From NCBI RefSeq assembly GCF_008831285.2, contig NC_037468.1:477001-541000 (forward strand): a stretch of DNA of 64,000 nt, given 5' to 3'. A program made the translations under genes and the position numbers. Numbering within the stretch: position 1 is the first letter of the stretch; every line of letters starts with the position of its first letter. The stretch is from Nymphaea colorata. Taxonomy: Eukaryota > Streptophyta > Magnoliopsida > Nymphaeales > Nymphaeaceae. Below are positions 1 through 10,414 of this stretch, piece after piece. A model generated the notes under the pieces. That model ran no database searches. It was not told the origin of the DNA and saw nothing but the letters and a program-made list of their open reading frames with translations.

Positions 1-1135
1 TGCCTCGTCTGTGGTCTTGGTGCCGAAGAAGGCTCGTGGCGCATGTGCGTGGATTATCGCGCCCTTAACAAGATCACAGTCAAGAATCGCTATCCTTTGC
101 CAAGGAGATATGTCTTTATCCCATTTGAAGAGTTGAGGGCACCAAGATAGACTGGAAGTCGGGATACCGTGCAAGTGGTGGAAGGTGTTGGAAGACCGCG
201 TTCAAGACAAGCAAGGCAAGGGTTGTATGAATGGATCGTCATGCCATTCGGTCTGACCAACGCACCTGCAACCTTGATGCGGCTGATGAACGATGTTCTG
301 AGGCCTGATTTTGATGAATTCGTCACGGTCTACGACGACGACATCTGCTTTCTTGCAAGACCTGGGAGGAGCATCTGAAACACGTAGAGACTGTTCGTCA
401 TGCTCTGCGTGAGCACCAGCGCCCATACGGAGAATTCGGGATGAGGGTCCTTGGGGCACATCATCGGCTCAGGAGGAGTCAAGATAGATCCTGAGAAGAC
501 GAAGTCTGTCCGGGAATGGCCAACCCCCAAGTAGCTGACGGAGGTCAGGAGTTTCCTCGGCATGACCAACTCCGCACTCAAGATGAATCAAGAACTACTC
601 CCATTTCGTATCCTTTGGTTGATCTGACTCGGGGCCCAGAAAAGAAACAGACGTTTCGATGGGGAGAGGATCAAGAGCATGCGTTCCAGGCACTGACGGA
701 GAAAGTCTGCGAAGCACCGGTTCTGGCCATGCCAGACGTTCAGAAGCCGTTCGAAATCGATACGGACGCTTCTGCTCATGCTTTGGGGCAAGACGGCCGA
801 GTGGTCGCGTACCACAGTGAGACGTGAAAGAAAGCCGTCTCACACTATCCCACGTACGAGTTGGAGATGTACACGATAGTGCAGGCAAAGACTGGAGGCA
901 CTATTGGAAAGCTCGGGAAGGAGACGATCGTCCACTCTGAACTTCAGTATCTACAGACGCAGTCCAAGCTTCCGGAGGCGCGCCATAGGAAGTGAGTTCC
1001 GTTCCTGCAACAGTTCGAGTTGGTTGGTGATTCAGTCAAAGAAGGGCCAACAAGGTTGCAGATTTTCGGACCCCCTGCCGCAACTGCTCTTTCTACCAAT
1101 TTGACAAAGGGGACTTGACGGCGGAGTACTCGGAG
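1..1135 (+). mobile_element. Ty3/gypsy retrotransposon fragment: RT and RNase H (decayed)
   Basis: This is a broken piece of a plant Ty3/gypsy pol gene. Bases 40-105 encode an RT start of the type [13 protein letters not shown]. Bases 220-350 encode YEWIVMPFGLTNAPAT and then a catalytic box reading YDDDI where the family has YxDDI. Around 450-530 comes the connection segment (GxxxGSGGVKIDPEKTK type), and 630-830 encodes the start of RNase H (FRWGEDQEHAF, then DTDASAHALG). Translation has to change frame several times and meets stop codons, so the copy is dead. The element begins before the window. There is no gag, integrase or LTR within the window on this side. The family is a nuclear one, so this is most simply DNA transferred from nucleus to mitochondrion. 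Confidence 0.9.
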
Positions 1136-2695
1136 GGACGTCGAAAGGCGTCCGGGAGAAGACGGCCCGACTGCAGACGGCAGATGGCTACAGCCGGCTA
1201 GACGGCTGACTCTACAAATACGGCTGAGTATGTCGGGCAAAGAAAGGCGTCTCGCGGTCCGCGCCCACTCCTAAAGGCGGAGTTGGTCTTTGTTTGGAGT
1301 GAATCAAGAAGGCTCACCTGGAAAGGCACTCTTCTTTGCCCAGGATGGATGTCTCCGCTGCCAAAGCAGAGAAGAACAGTCTGGAAAAGGCGCTCGAAGA
1401 GAGAGCTCAAGACCTGACTTTTCTCTTCAGAGATCAACAGTATGGTAAAATTGCTGAAGGACTTGTGGACGAATGGGCATTTTGCCCCCAGCCAAGATGA
1501 TCAGCCAATAGATGCAATTCCCGCCTCTGAAAATGAGGGCAGACAAGTTCAAACATGTGGAAGTTGTATCCGGAGTATATATCTCATTTTGAGAAGATCG
1601 TAGAAGGCCAGAAAAAGATGACGAACAATTCCGCTGCGAAGCAATATGAGAGCTGCTTTAGATCTTGATATTAAGCTCAGCCGCGATGTCATGTGCATAA
1701 CTGATCAGACTGAATGCGGATGGTTGCAAGCCTTGAAGAGGAAAGGCCTTTGGGCTGCTAGAGAAAGAAAGACTGCTTGATTCTCGTCTGAAGATTGCAG
1801 CCCTCAGCTGAGTCATCTTGGGGCTGTCCCCGCGAGATTGAAATCAAGCCTGCCTGGGACAGGGCCAAGGCCTTCTCGATTCGGTTGGTGTTAGTTCATT
1901 AATAGGGTCAATCACCACCAGTCCCAGGATCCCCTCAATCAAAGAAGGGTTCACCTACAAAACTAGGCGTAGTGGTTTGTTTTTTTGTTTGAATAGATTA
2001 GTTTGTTTTCGAGTGGTTGAATTGCTGGTTGGTTGTCTTCTGTTTTCCAGAAGAACTGTCCCACTGTAGCTGTCTCTAAACTGATTGGATGTCAAGGTGG
2101 GACACCTATGCTACTCATGCCTTCGTCTCAAGTCTCAAATGTCATCCAACAGCGCGCTCATCCCTAACCGAAGAGGTCATCTCCTAGGTCAATGGTCTCT
2201 GTCTCAGCTAGCTGCCTTGATAGGAAAGCCTCGTCATCCGCGGATTTCAAGTAGGCCACTCTTGCGTAGCCTTCCGGACTTCCCCTTCCGGCACAAAAAA
2301 AGCAAAGGTTGGCAACCCAGGCTTTCTGGTCGATAAGTCAACAGATGAGTCTCAACTATTTGCATAGCTTCATATATAGTATAGGCGCTTGCGTTTCATT
2401 GATTCGCGTAGTACGTAGTCCCAGTCTGACTTGGATCGCTTCGATGGTTCACTTTTTTGAACCCCTGGCGGAAAAGAAACTACTCCTTGCCCCAACAAAC
2501 CAAAATCCTACCCTTCCCGCCGTAGACGCAACCCGGTCCACTTCGAGATCAGTTCAATAAGCGGCTCAGTCCGCTTAAGTACTCACCCGCGGTAAGCATG
2601 CGAGTCAATTAGCTCCTTGACCACTTCTGTCTCTGAACTCACTTATCAAATCAAGTCTGACCTTTTCCCCGTCACTCGCAAAGTCAGCGGTTTAG
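1136..2695. other. Intergenic DNA, no recognised gene
   Basis: This stretch follows the gypsy remnant. Bases 1136-1870 may be more of the decayed retroelement or its flank, but I see no domain motif. The short open frames at 2085-2336 and 2309-2560 (83 codons each, plus strand) resemble nothing I know and overlap each other. Confidence 0.5.
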
Positions 2696-3133
2696 TCAAC
2701 GAAAAGCAAGTACAATACAAGTACGAAAGGAGCTAACCAACCAAGCTCGGAAATCCATCGGGTTCCTCAAGACTCCTCTGCTTGTACGCTGCAGGTGCTT
2801 TCCATTCCTTTTCCTTCCCCTCATTCCAATCTTGGTTCCTCTCATTATTCCCATTCTCCTCCAGGGCCCTTTCACGTAAGGCTCCCTTTCTTCGGTCCCA
2901 TTCTTCCTTTCCCAGTGTCTACATTCCCCCCTCATCCGAGGCACCTCCATCCCAATGAAGCTCGATCTCCAGGTCCAGTCGAAAGTCCAGAGTCCCGGAA
3001 CGGCCAATCCAGACTGTGAGGACAGGAGTGGAACGAAGGACGAGAGGCGAAGGTGGCTTTGTTCTCGCCAAGGTTCCATCGGGAAAGCAAGCCACTTCTG
3101 TCTGGCTCTGATCAGACCTCTTCTCCCCTCCAC
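2696..3133 (-). CDS. Orphan open reading frame, 145 codons, function unknown
   Basis: This is one of the longest open frames in the left spacer. The predicted product is Arg-, Trp- and Gly-rich, with no signal peptide, membrane segment or motif that I recognise. The opposite strand is also open for 60-75 codons here, which points to low stop-codon density rather than selection. Plant mitochondrial spacers often hold such frames by chance. There is no neighbouring gene with which it could form a unit. Confidence 0.12.
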   Translation of the reverse strand: MEGRRGLIRARQKWLAFPMEPWREQSHLRLSSFVPLLSSQSGLAVPGLWTFDWTWRSSFIGMEVPRMRGECRHWERKNGTEEREPYVKGPWRRMGIMRGTKIGMRGRKRNGKHLQRTSRGVLRNPMDFRAWLVSSFRTCIVLAFR

Positions 3134-3931
3134 AGGTCTCTTCTGACTGGTCTTTCTCTGGAAGAGCCGATATTCATCGCCTTCTTTCTTCCCGCACTCG
3201 TGAACACCGGAACACCCGCCATGAAGGTCTGAAAGACCCTGGCTTTGTCACTCAAAGTCACCTACCTTCGCCCTTTTGATATCAAGAAAGGCCTTCCCTG
3301 TCAGAAAAGAGGTCAGCTAGCCGTCCCTGCACCTCCCACTTTTTTGCCTCCCTTTGATTCAAGCCCTCAGCGGTCGGATTATGAACTTTTCTTCTTTCTG
3401 AGTTCAGGGGCGGATGGAGTGGGCAGACGAGTTGGTTCGGTTGTTTCGAGACCAGGGCATAGTGACTCGGAAATGAGATTCTTCATCATCAAAACTCACG
3501 ATAGCAGATGAGAGAAGCTAGTTATCCTAGACTAGATCGGACGAAGGTTCAGGCTTGGAAAGGCAATTCCATTCGTTCGTGTTGACTTGATTGCTATTGT
3601 GCTTTCTTTCTGCTGGTGACGAGACTGGGAATGGCTAGTATGAGTGAGGCAGGTCAGCAAGAGCAGAAGGAACGGTCATTATAAGGAGCCAACCATTCTC
3701 CTTATCTGACCTTTTCTGATCTATTTTCCTTTTTCTCCTTAGCGTAGGTTAAGCAATCAAAAATGCTTCTGAGATATAGATTTGAAGATCATAGCCTGAA
3801 CCCTATTCATGTCTACTTTTCCGATCCGAGGGCTCTTCGCTTTCCACTGAGAACCTCTTCGTTCATTTCGTAAGCTTGCTAGCTTACCGGCGGAACCTGA
3901 CAATCTTTCGTAAGTGCGCTAGCGCGCACTC

Positions 3932-4042
3932 CTGCTACGACGCCTACAACTGGAGCTACGCAAGCTATAACTGCTGACGAAGAGATAGGAGCGTCTTTTG
4001 TAGACTCTGAGCCTACAAAAACTGCTACGACGCCTACAACTG
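3932..4042. repeat. 21-bp direct repeat pair
   Basis: The 21-bp word beginning CTGCTACGACGCC occurs at 3932-3952 and again at 4022-4042. The DNA between is rich in related GCTAC words. It looks like a small local duplication. Confidence 0.7.
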
Positions 4043-4102
4043 CTATGCAAGCCTACAGGTTGATTCTCGCATCTGAAACTACCCTCTTTCTTTGGGTAGG
4101 CA

Positions 4103-4513
4103 TTGCCTAGAGAAGTCAGTGTCCATGCTCATGACAGATCAGGCACTGAAACGGAACTCTTTCCTAGTCTACTTCTGGTTTATAGACCGAGTGCCCTGGG
4201 ACTCGCAGGTTCATCGAGTCTGGTAGTCCCCTATGTAGGCGTGACACATACGCGGGCGCAATCCCTCATGCCCTGTCTGTCGAGGGGGCTCCCAGCCTTG
4301 ACGAATTCGCCAATGTCCCTTCTCCAGTACTTTCTCGCTCCAGAAAGGGAAGGAAGGGCAGGAAGGGTCCTCTCGGATCCTTTCTTCAATTTGCCTTCTT
4401 CCTACGGCCGTGATCCGGCTCCCACATTTTCCAGGCCAGCCCACTGGACCCAGAGTGAAGGGTGGGTCAAAATCCATCCTTTCTTTCCAAGAGGTCGAAG
4501 GTTGCTATCTTAG
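4103..4513 (+). CDS. Orphan open reading frame, 136 codons, function unknown
   Basis: An open frame with a plausible hydrophobic N-terminal third (LLLVYRPSALGLAGSSSLVV) but no recognised domain. An 88-codon frame lies antisense to it at 4211-4477. No conserved neighbour or repeat connects it to a known mitochondrial gene. I list it only because of its length; chance is the likeliest explanation. Confidence 0.12.
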   Translation: MPREVSVHAHDRSGTETELFPSLLLVYRPSALGLAGSSSLVVPYVGVTHTRAQSLMPCLSRGLPALTNSPMSLLQYFLAPEREGRAGRVLSDPFFNLPSSYGRDPAPTFSRPAHWTQSEGWVKIHPFFPRGRRLLS

Positions 4514-5017
4514 AAAGTCAAGAACCCTCGCCCACATAGCTCAAAAGACACCTCCCCCCTTTGCGGAGCTTGCAAAAGGATCGCCCAAATGGATAGTCAA
4601 TCACAGAGGGTTCAGACAATCATAGAAGTGACAAACAGAGCTCTGTCTTTCATGCCTTCGATCTCCTCCAGAACTCTCGATCAATCATCCACTACTCAGA
4701 GCTGTTGTCCTGGGTACCATTCAGATCTGGGTTTGAAGCATAGCTTCCTTCACTGACATCATCTTCGTCCCCATGGGACCCTTGTTTGCAGGTCCTCTGG
4801 AACGGGATCTATTCCGGACAACATCCCGGAAAGGCTTCCTAACCGCGGAGTGACCCTCTTCCGCGGGCAGATAGGTCAGAGGTAGAACGAGAACAGGAAA
4901 AAGCAAGACATACCTGCTATCGGGCGGTCGCAGCTTCTTTCAGGTCTGAATCCTTTCTCATCCTCCCCGTCTCAGCCCTTCGACTCCTAGGCACTACATC
5001 ATAGATAGGCGAGGAGT

Positions 5018-5464
5018 TCAAGGGTTTGAGTCCCTTCCAGTCCCAGTGGCTCCATCTATGTCCTTCCGCCGCATCTCGGAGAGGTAGGAAGGGCGGGACG
5101 GATTTGTGTCCTGGTGCACCGGTTGGAGATCGAGTAGATTCCGTTTTGGTCCCACCCAGATAGGGTTGATCCACCGCCCACAAGTAGCAGCGGTGTGGAG
5201 TGCATTTGACCAAGCAAAAGCGTCGGTAGAGACAATTGTATCCGCCTGAACATCAGCGGCATAGGCATCTGAGAAAACATCCGTGTGGCAAACTTCCTGT
5301 ATCCGTAGTAGGTCCTGTACCCGTAGTTGGGACAGAGGCGGCGGTTCCCCCATCCAGTTCCATTCCCTGTTCCAGTGCTGGATCGATACGGCACCACTGC
5401 TAATAGCAGCAAGTTGGAGAAAGTCGGCGGTTTCATGGCCCCTCCCTGAGTGCCTATATACCAA
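5018..5464 (-). CDS. Orphan open reading frame, 148 codons, function unknown
   Basis: Two long minus-strand frames overlap almost entirely here (5018-5464 and 5056-5472), and a 121-codon frame runs on the plus strand (5283-5648). At most one could be coding. None shows a domain that I recognise. The overlap of several open frames argues for a stop-poor spacer rather than a gene. Confidence 0.1.
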   Translation of the reverse strand: MVYRHSGRGHETADFLQLAAISSGAVSIQHWNREWNWMGEPPPLSQLRVQDLLRIQEVCHTDVFSDAYAADVQADTIVSTDAFAWSNALHTAATCGRWINPIWVGPKRNLLDLQPVHQDTNPSRPSYLSEMRRKDIDGATGTGRDSNP

Positions 5465-6134
5465 GCTATCATACCTTCTCTTCAGTCCAACCGAGCTTCG
5501 CCCAGCTCCGTCCGGAATCGCTGCTTATGGGGGAGATAAGCACGTGTGCCACAACCCAGTCAATGGCATCGGTGCCGGAATCGGAGAACATGGCGGCAGG
5601 GCCGACCACCACCATTTGAAAGAGGGACGGAGGCACTACAGAACTTGAGTGGAGAAGATTGTTTCTGGGGACGGGTACGGCATCTGATCCGTGGAGACGG
5701 AGCTGCTGTTCACAATTGTCCCTCAAAAGAGCATCCAGGTACGAACCAACCGACAGAAGCGGGCGGGAGTCGGGCTAGGCCAGGGGCGGCTCATGCTTGA
5801 CGTTCGAAGGTTGGAGCTGCTCATCGCCGGCTGCGGCTTGAGCGGCATGGGACACGGGATTGACCTACTGATGCTACTGACGATGGTAGGGTTTTGGCCG
5901 TTGCTCTGTTCATATCACTTTGACCCTTCCATGAATCTTTCCTATGCCGGTTGAATGATCTTTCTAGCCTCTATGGCTCTTTCCAAAATCCCGATCCTAT
6001 ATCTCTAGCCTCTATGGCTGAGTCATCCCTATACGGTTCTGAGGGACTCCGGATTCATAATGAAATGGTGCTCAGTCATTGATTGATCGAAATAGACTAG
6101 AGGGTCCTTTCTTTATAGACTTGTTATAGGAGTA

Positions 6135-6223
6135 ATGTGATTATATAGCGTTCTGATATAGCGGTATTTGAAGGTCACTGATGAAGCTGATTAAGCAAAG
6201 CCTTCTTGTTCAGAATCTTTCGA
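6135..6223 (+). repeat. 89-bp inverted repeat, left copy
   Basis: This segment is the reverse complement of 7897-7985. The match runs from ATGTGATTATATAGCG to the TTTCGA end and appears exact over 89 bp. Just beyond the inner end the copies differ by a few bases (TAGACTAATC against CTAATC). A pair this size in inverted orientation could recombine and flip the 1.67-kb interval. Confidence 0.9.
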
Positions 6224-6990
6224 TAGACTAATCTATCTATACAATTCAGGTCAGTAGTCTATCTTTGATTGACTCACTAGCCATAGGGATAGATTCGGAT
6301 AGCAGTGGGGAAGATTGGGGCGAAAGGGAAAAGTGAAATACTGATTGGTTCCAAAACCAAATTTGTGAATCAGCGACAAAATGACAGGGAAAGGCTGAGT
6401 ACGAACTAATGGTCCTGTAACCCATGGAAGTCGTAGCAGCTTCCCTTTGCCACTCATCCAAGCCGCCTCCCCGACGGATTCTACCATAGAGGCCAAAGAT
6501 CCAGGCCCTAGCTATTCCCCGTACTACTGCACTTTCCGGCTAACTCACTATTAAGGTGGTCCTGACCATTTGATTGATGTACGCCGCCGGCCCGCCGCTC
6601 CAACCACCTGGCGGAACAAATCTGATTCCGTCAGTATTATCATAAAAGACTCAGGGACCCAGAGTACTCACGCTACTACTACTACTCCCGGCCCAATTGA
6701 CAGGCGGGTGGTGCTCTGGATATGGAGAACCCACTAAGTCGACAGAAGAAACGATCTACTGATGCTTATATATAGCTGAGGTTATGCCGCTACTGGAATC
6801 GGTGATGCTTGTGTCGGATCCGTGGAAAGGACTGGGTCAACTAGTGCTTCTTCGACCAGATCTAGGGCTGGATAGGCAACTGCTTGCTTCGCAGTTATTA
6901 TCAAACTACGCTGACTGTTGACTCCGTTTGAAAGCAACCATCACGTCACGTCACGAGCAAAGCCCTACGCTTTGCGAGTGCGTGCTTTGT
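6224..6990. other. Intergenic DNA, no recognised gene
   Basis: Two overlapping minus-strand frames (6246-6461 and 6251-6496) are open but unlike any known family. Near 6950-6990 the DNA becomes a copy of the GCTTTGCGAGTGCTTT edge motif that flanks the large arrays. Confidence 0.45.
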
Positions 6991-7049
6991 ACGTCATGAG
7001 CACTGAAAAGTGATTGCACAAAGCACTCGCTTTTCAGTGCTCATGACGT
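6991..7049. repeat. Perfect 20-bp stem hairpin inside an isolated edge-motif copy
   Basis: Bases 6991-7010 (ACGTCATGAGCACTGAAAAG) are the exact reverse complement of 7030-7049, with a 19-base loop containing AAAGCACTCG. Part of the right arm (CTTTTCAGTGCTCATGACGT) is found again directly outside the TIR element at 62790-62810. This ties the isolated hairpin to the array-edge family. Confidence 0.9.
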
Positions 7050-7896
7050 CAAAGTGACGTTGGGGCATCCACTTTTTCCAATGATCGAAGTGATCAGAGT
7101 GATAGAAAGACAGATGTATAGCCGTTCTCTCAGATGGGGAAGGTGAAAGATGTACTGACGAGAGACGACTGACTAATGGATATAGGTGCTGCTCTTCAGG
7201 CTTCTGAGGATTGGCATAGGGTCCATCCTGAATCAAGAGCTACGTCCGATGGGACAGAACGATTGACCGATAGAAAGCTCCTATGGTTACGCAGCTCCGT
7301 CTGTGCTTCCAGTTTTAGATAATGGTTGCTCCAATCCAGTGGATCCTAATGCTCGGCCGATGATGGGAAAGAAATGAGATGGAGTAAGAGTGACTAAGCT
7401 ACGTAGGCTCGACCGACCATGATTCAATGGCTTTTGCCTTTTTTTGCTTATTGAATGAATGAAAATGACCATATAGGCAGGCGGCTCCTTTGGAAAAAAA
7501 GAGAAAAGGTACATACATGTCAGGGTTGGTATATATGCACTGACCCTGGATCTAGTCAGAATTTGTCAAAGATACAACATGAGACTGAAAAAGACAGATC
7601 AGATACAATAGGGAAAAAAAAAGATTGTCTCTCTCAAAATCAGGCAAAGCTCAAACGGGTTGCACTCTGTGTATCGAAAGCTTGCCAGATCAGATAGAGA
7701 ATTGTGTTTTTCCCACTTTGTTCAGATGTCTGCTATCTTCTGAGATAGAAGAAAGAAACTGTGTCTTTCTCTCCAGTGAAAGCACCCTTTCTTTCTAAAT
7801 CAAGTGAAAATTTGCCTATCATCAAGGAAATGGAACATGGGATTTGATGAGAGATGGATAGCACTTGGATTATCAAAGTCATGATCAAAAGATTAG
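7050..7896. other. Intergenic DNA, no recognised gene
   Basis: I find no conserved protein, tRNA or intron domain here. The short frames at 7287-7514 and 7455-7697 are AT-rich and unlike known genes. Confidence 0.45.
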
Positions 7897-7985
7897 TCGA
7901 AAGATTCTGAACAAGAAGGCTTTGCTTAATCAGCTTCATCAGTGACCTTCAAATACCGCTATATCAGAACGCTATATAATCACAT
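7897..7985 (-). repeat. 89-bp inverted repeat, right copy
   Basis: Partner of 6135-6223 in opposite orientation. The minus-strand frame at 7733-7939 overlaps it and is not considered a gene. Confidence 0.9.
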
Positions 7986-8937
7986 CAAAGGTACCGACCA
8001 AGTGACTTCTGCTGCAGCTGCCGCCATTGATTGCCCTGTATTCCACCTCTGCACTAGATCTCGACACTTTTCTTTTTTTCTTGCTGCTCCATGAGATTCC
8101 GTTCTCTCCCAAGAAGAAAAAGAGCAAGAAGACAATCTCATTAGGACAGCCAGCCCAATCCGCATCCGTGTATCGGTCTCAGAGTGAACTAGGTTTTTTT
8201 GGGTTCCGCCGAGCTTGCGAGACTCGACGATGTTGAACTCCACAGCACCCCCAGTCCGAAGACCAGTATTCGCGGCTTGAGCGCTCAGGTACGCCTAAAG
8301 GATGATATACTAGCCATCCATCGCCCCGACATCCAAAAAGCAGATTTTCCTACTTGCTTGTCGCTTCACAAAAATCTTCCTTAAGAAAACGCTCGTCCTT
8401 CTCATTCAACCTTGACGCAGGTCAATGAAAGAAAGAGGATCGACAAGAATCTGCGGGCGGTTGAGACCACGGCCACTCAGGATTTTGTATTCCTCAGGGT
8501 CAAGAGAAGGAACTGCCGAACGAACATAGTCGTACAACTTGAACATTACACCTTTTCTAAAGAAAGAACAGTCTGTTGCTTTCCTAGAGGGCTTCAGAGG
8601 AACGACAGGAGGTCTGATTCAAACATCAAACGATAGTGAATAGTCTAATAGCGCTTCCGCTTCAGAGTACCACTTTTCCTATTTCAGCCACATACGGAAC
8701 CAAGGTCCAAGTATGCAAGACTCTTTGAGAGTGGTACATCAAATTCCCGAAATCCGCTGGTTTCATCTTATGTAACAAGAAAGACCTCGCCAAACCTGAC
8801 CTATACGGTGACCCCGAACATCGGGAAAGGTCAACCACTTTTCCAGAGGAAACGGAAATGGACCTGATGGTTACATCATGCAACACAGATGACGGTGCCA
8901 TCTACGAGATTTTTGTCTCATAGGAGCACCGCAGACC
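7986..8937. other. Intergenic DNA downstream of the mitovirus relic
   Basis: There is no recognised gene. Bases 8662-8937 lie directly beyond the last recognisable RdRp codon on the minus strand and might hold more decayed viral sequence, but I can align no motif there. Short frames at 8199-8384 and 8412-8636 (plus strand) are unsupported. Confidence 0.4.
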
Positions 8938-9789
8938 CTAGTGGAAGCCCCCCCTCCGTCGGTCAGTCATGGAAAGACGGAGTCTCTCCACTTTGTCTCT
9001 AATGAGACCGTACCGACAAAGTGAGCAAGATTTTGACGGACGCTTTGCGAACTCGTAGTTTGATATGAGCGACTTATCAGGAGATAGGGTCAAAATACAT
9101 ACCAGACTGTGTCTGGTATACTGCCACTTTCTCATCGGGACAATGTCATCACCGAGGATAGCGTAATTAGTCAAAGGGACAAGCCCAACTACTCGTCTTG
9201 CTGCCATCCACACTAACATATGATGTTTGAGTGGGAATACAGGCCAAGAGCAACCCTCAAGGTTGGCCTCTAGTCAACATGTCCGGTATTCGTTCCAGGA
9301 CACTGGAAAAGTTCATGAGTCAGAACGGCCCTCCACTCAAAGCCTGAGCAAACCCAGCGCCAAATCCAAGAATGTTTCCATGTTGGCAGCGGAGGCAGCT
9401 ACAGGAAAAGCAGATTTTGCTTCAAACGATTCTTTTTTTGTCTTTCTTGAATAACCTTGATGTGACGAAGGGGGCCGGTCAAACGTACCATCGGTAGTCA
9501 ACCTTCGACAAATCTTCCAAACCCTACAAGTCCATGATCGGGTTTCCATTCCAATAGAAAGTCTTCTTTCTGAGCCTGTCAAGTGGTCTACACTTGACTC
9601 CACAGGTTTTCTTTTCACCCAAGCTTCCCAGTCATCGGCCATGAATGGCTTCTGCAGCCGCCCAACCATAAAAAAAAAAAGAAAGAGCTCCAACTCCAAC
9701 ATGGTTCCATGTTCAGGAACACGTCGTCTTTCTTCACCAGCATAAGCTCTACGCTTACCACTGAGATCAGATCCCCAGTAGTATGACAT
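8938..9789 (-). pseudogene. Mitovirus RNA-dependent RNA polymerase relic (endogenous RNA-virus copy)
   Basis: Minus-strand frames at 9337-9789 and 8938-9219 hold, in the right order, motifs of the mitovirus RdRp. A DGTFD box sits at about 9492-9478. A degenerate motif-B region follows between 9290 and 9219 (SWP, then a HHMLVW-like stretch). The catalytic box NYAILGDDIV contains GDD at about 9153-9145, followed by SPDKSLIS and EFAKR. Mitoviruses replicate in mitochondria as single-gene RNA replicons, and DNA copies are known in plant mitochondrial and nuclear genomes. This copy needs frame changes, has stops, and lacks its N-terminal part and the part after EFAKR, so it cannot encode an active enzyme. 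The exact 5' limit is uncertain. Confidence 0.85.
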
Positions 9790-9807
9790 CTGGATCCACC
9801 GGATGTC

Positions 9808-10041
9808 ATGCTAAAGCATAAAGTGGGATGGTGTGGCAAATTTGCCGTTAGTTGGTACTTACCCGACGATTCCCTAACACTAGTGTTGCTCTTTCTAGCG
9901 TTACGACTAGTAGGTAGGGGCCCTGACGACCAGGAAGGTTTTTTTTCACATAAAGAAAAGAATGAAGAGGAACGGGGACTTCCGGCATCAGCCCTTGAAG
10001 CTCATGAATTAATTGACGAAAAGGATGACCAAGCTCCGTAA
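9808..10041 (+). CDS. Small open reading frame with one hydrophobic segment, function unknown
   Basis: A 77-codon frame on the strand opposite the mitovirus relic. The product would have a hydrophobic stretch (LTLVLLFLALRLVG) followed by a Glu/Asp/Lys-rich tail, so it looks like a one-pass membrane peptide. I recognise no family. It stands alone between the RdRp relic and the first array edge. A fragment of an edited mitochondrial gene or a chance frame are both possible. Confidence 0.2.
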   Translation: MLKHKVGWCGKFAVSWYLPDDSLTLVLLFLALRLVGRGPDDQEGFFSHKEKNEEERGLPASALEAHELIDEKDDQAP

Positions 10042-10115
10042 GTGGACAAAGAGACTCTTCGTCTCTTTGGTCTACCTTAGGCTTTTTTGGAAAAAGAGTT
10101 CATGCCATTCGGTCG

Positions 10116-10414
10116 GTGAAAGGTAGGTCTTATGCGAGGTATTCCCAAAGCACTCGCTTCGGAGCTACAGGCTTTGCTCGTACGCAAAGACAAAAGTCAG
10201 GCTTTGCGAGTACAAAGCACTCGACTCGCAAAGCCTTTCATGTCACGTCACGAGCCAATTTCAAAGTCAAGGTCAGCGTACATGTCATTCAAAGTTGCGA
10301 GTGTCAATCTGATTTGCTTTGCTCGTGACATTGGAAAGCCAAAGCGAAGCGAGTGTGCTTATGATTTGTGGAAACACTAATGGCATACAATTGCCATTGG
10401 GAGCACTAATGGCA
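10116..10414. repeat. Array edge region, type I, with GCTTTGCGAGTGCTTT motif copies
   Basis: Bases 10116-10242 contain several direct and inverted copies of the edge motif (AAAGCACTCGC, GGCTTTGCGAG). Bases 10243-10414 (172 bp) recur exactly, as far as I can align by eye, at 37989-38160 in front of array 3. The arrays that follow the two copies run in opposite orientations, so a breakpoint lies at 10414. Confidence 0.85.
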
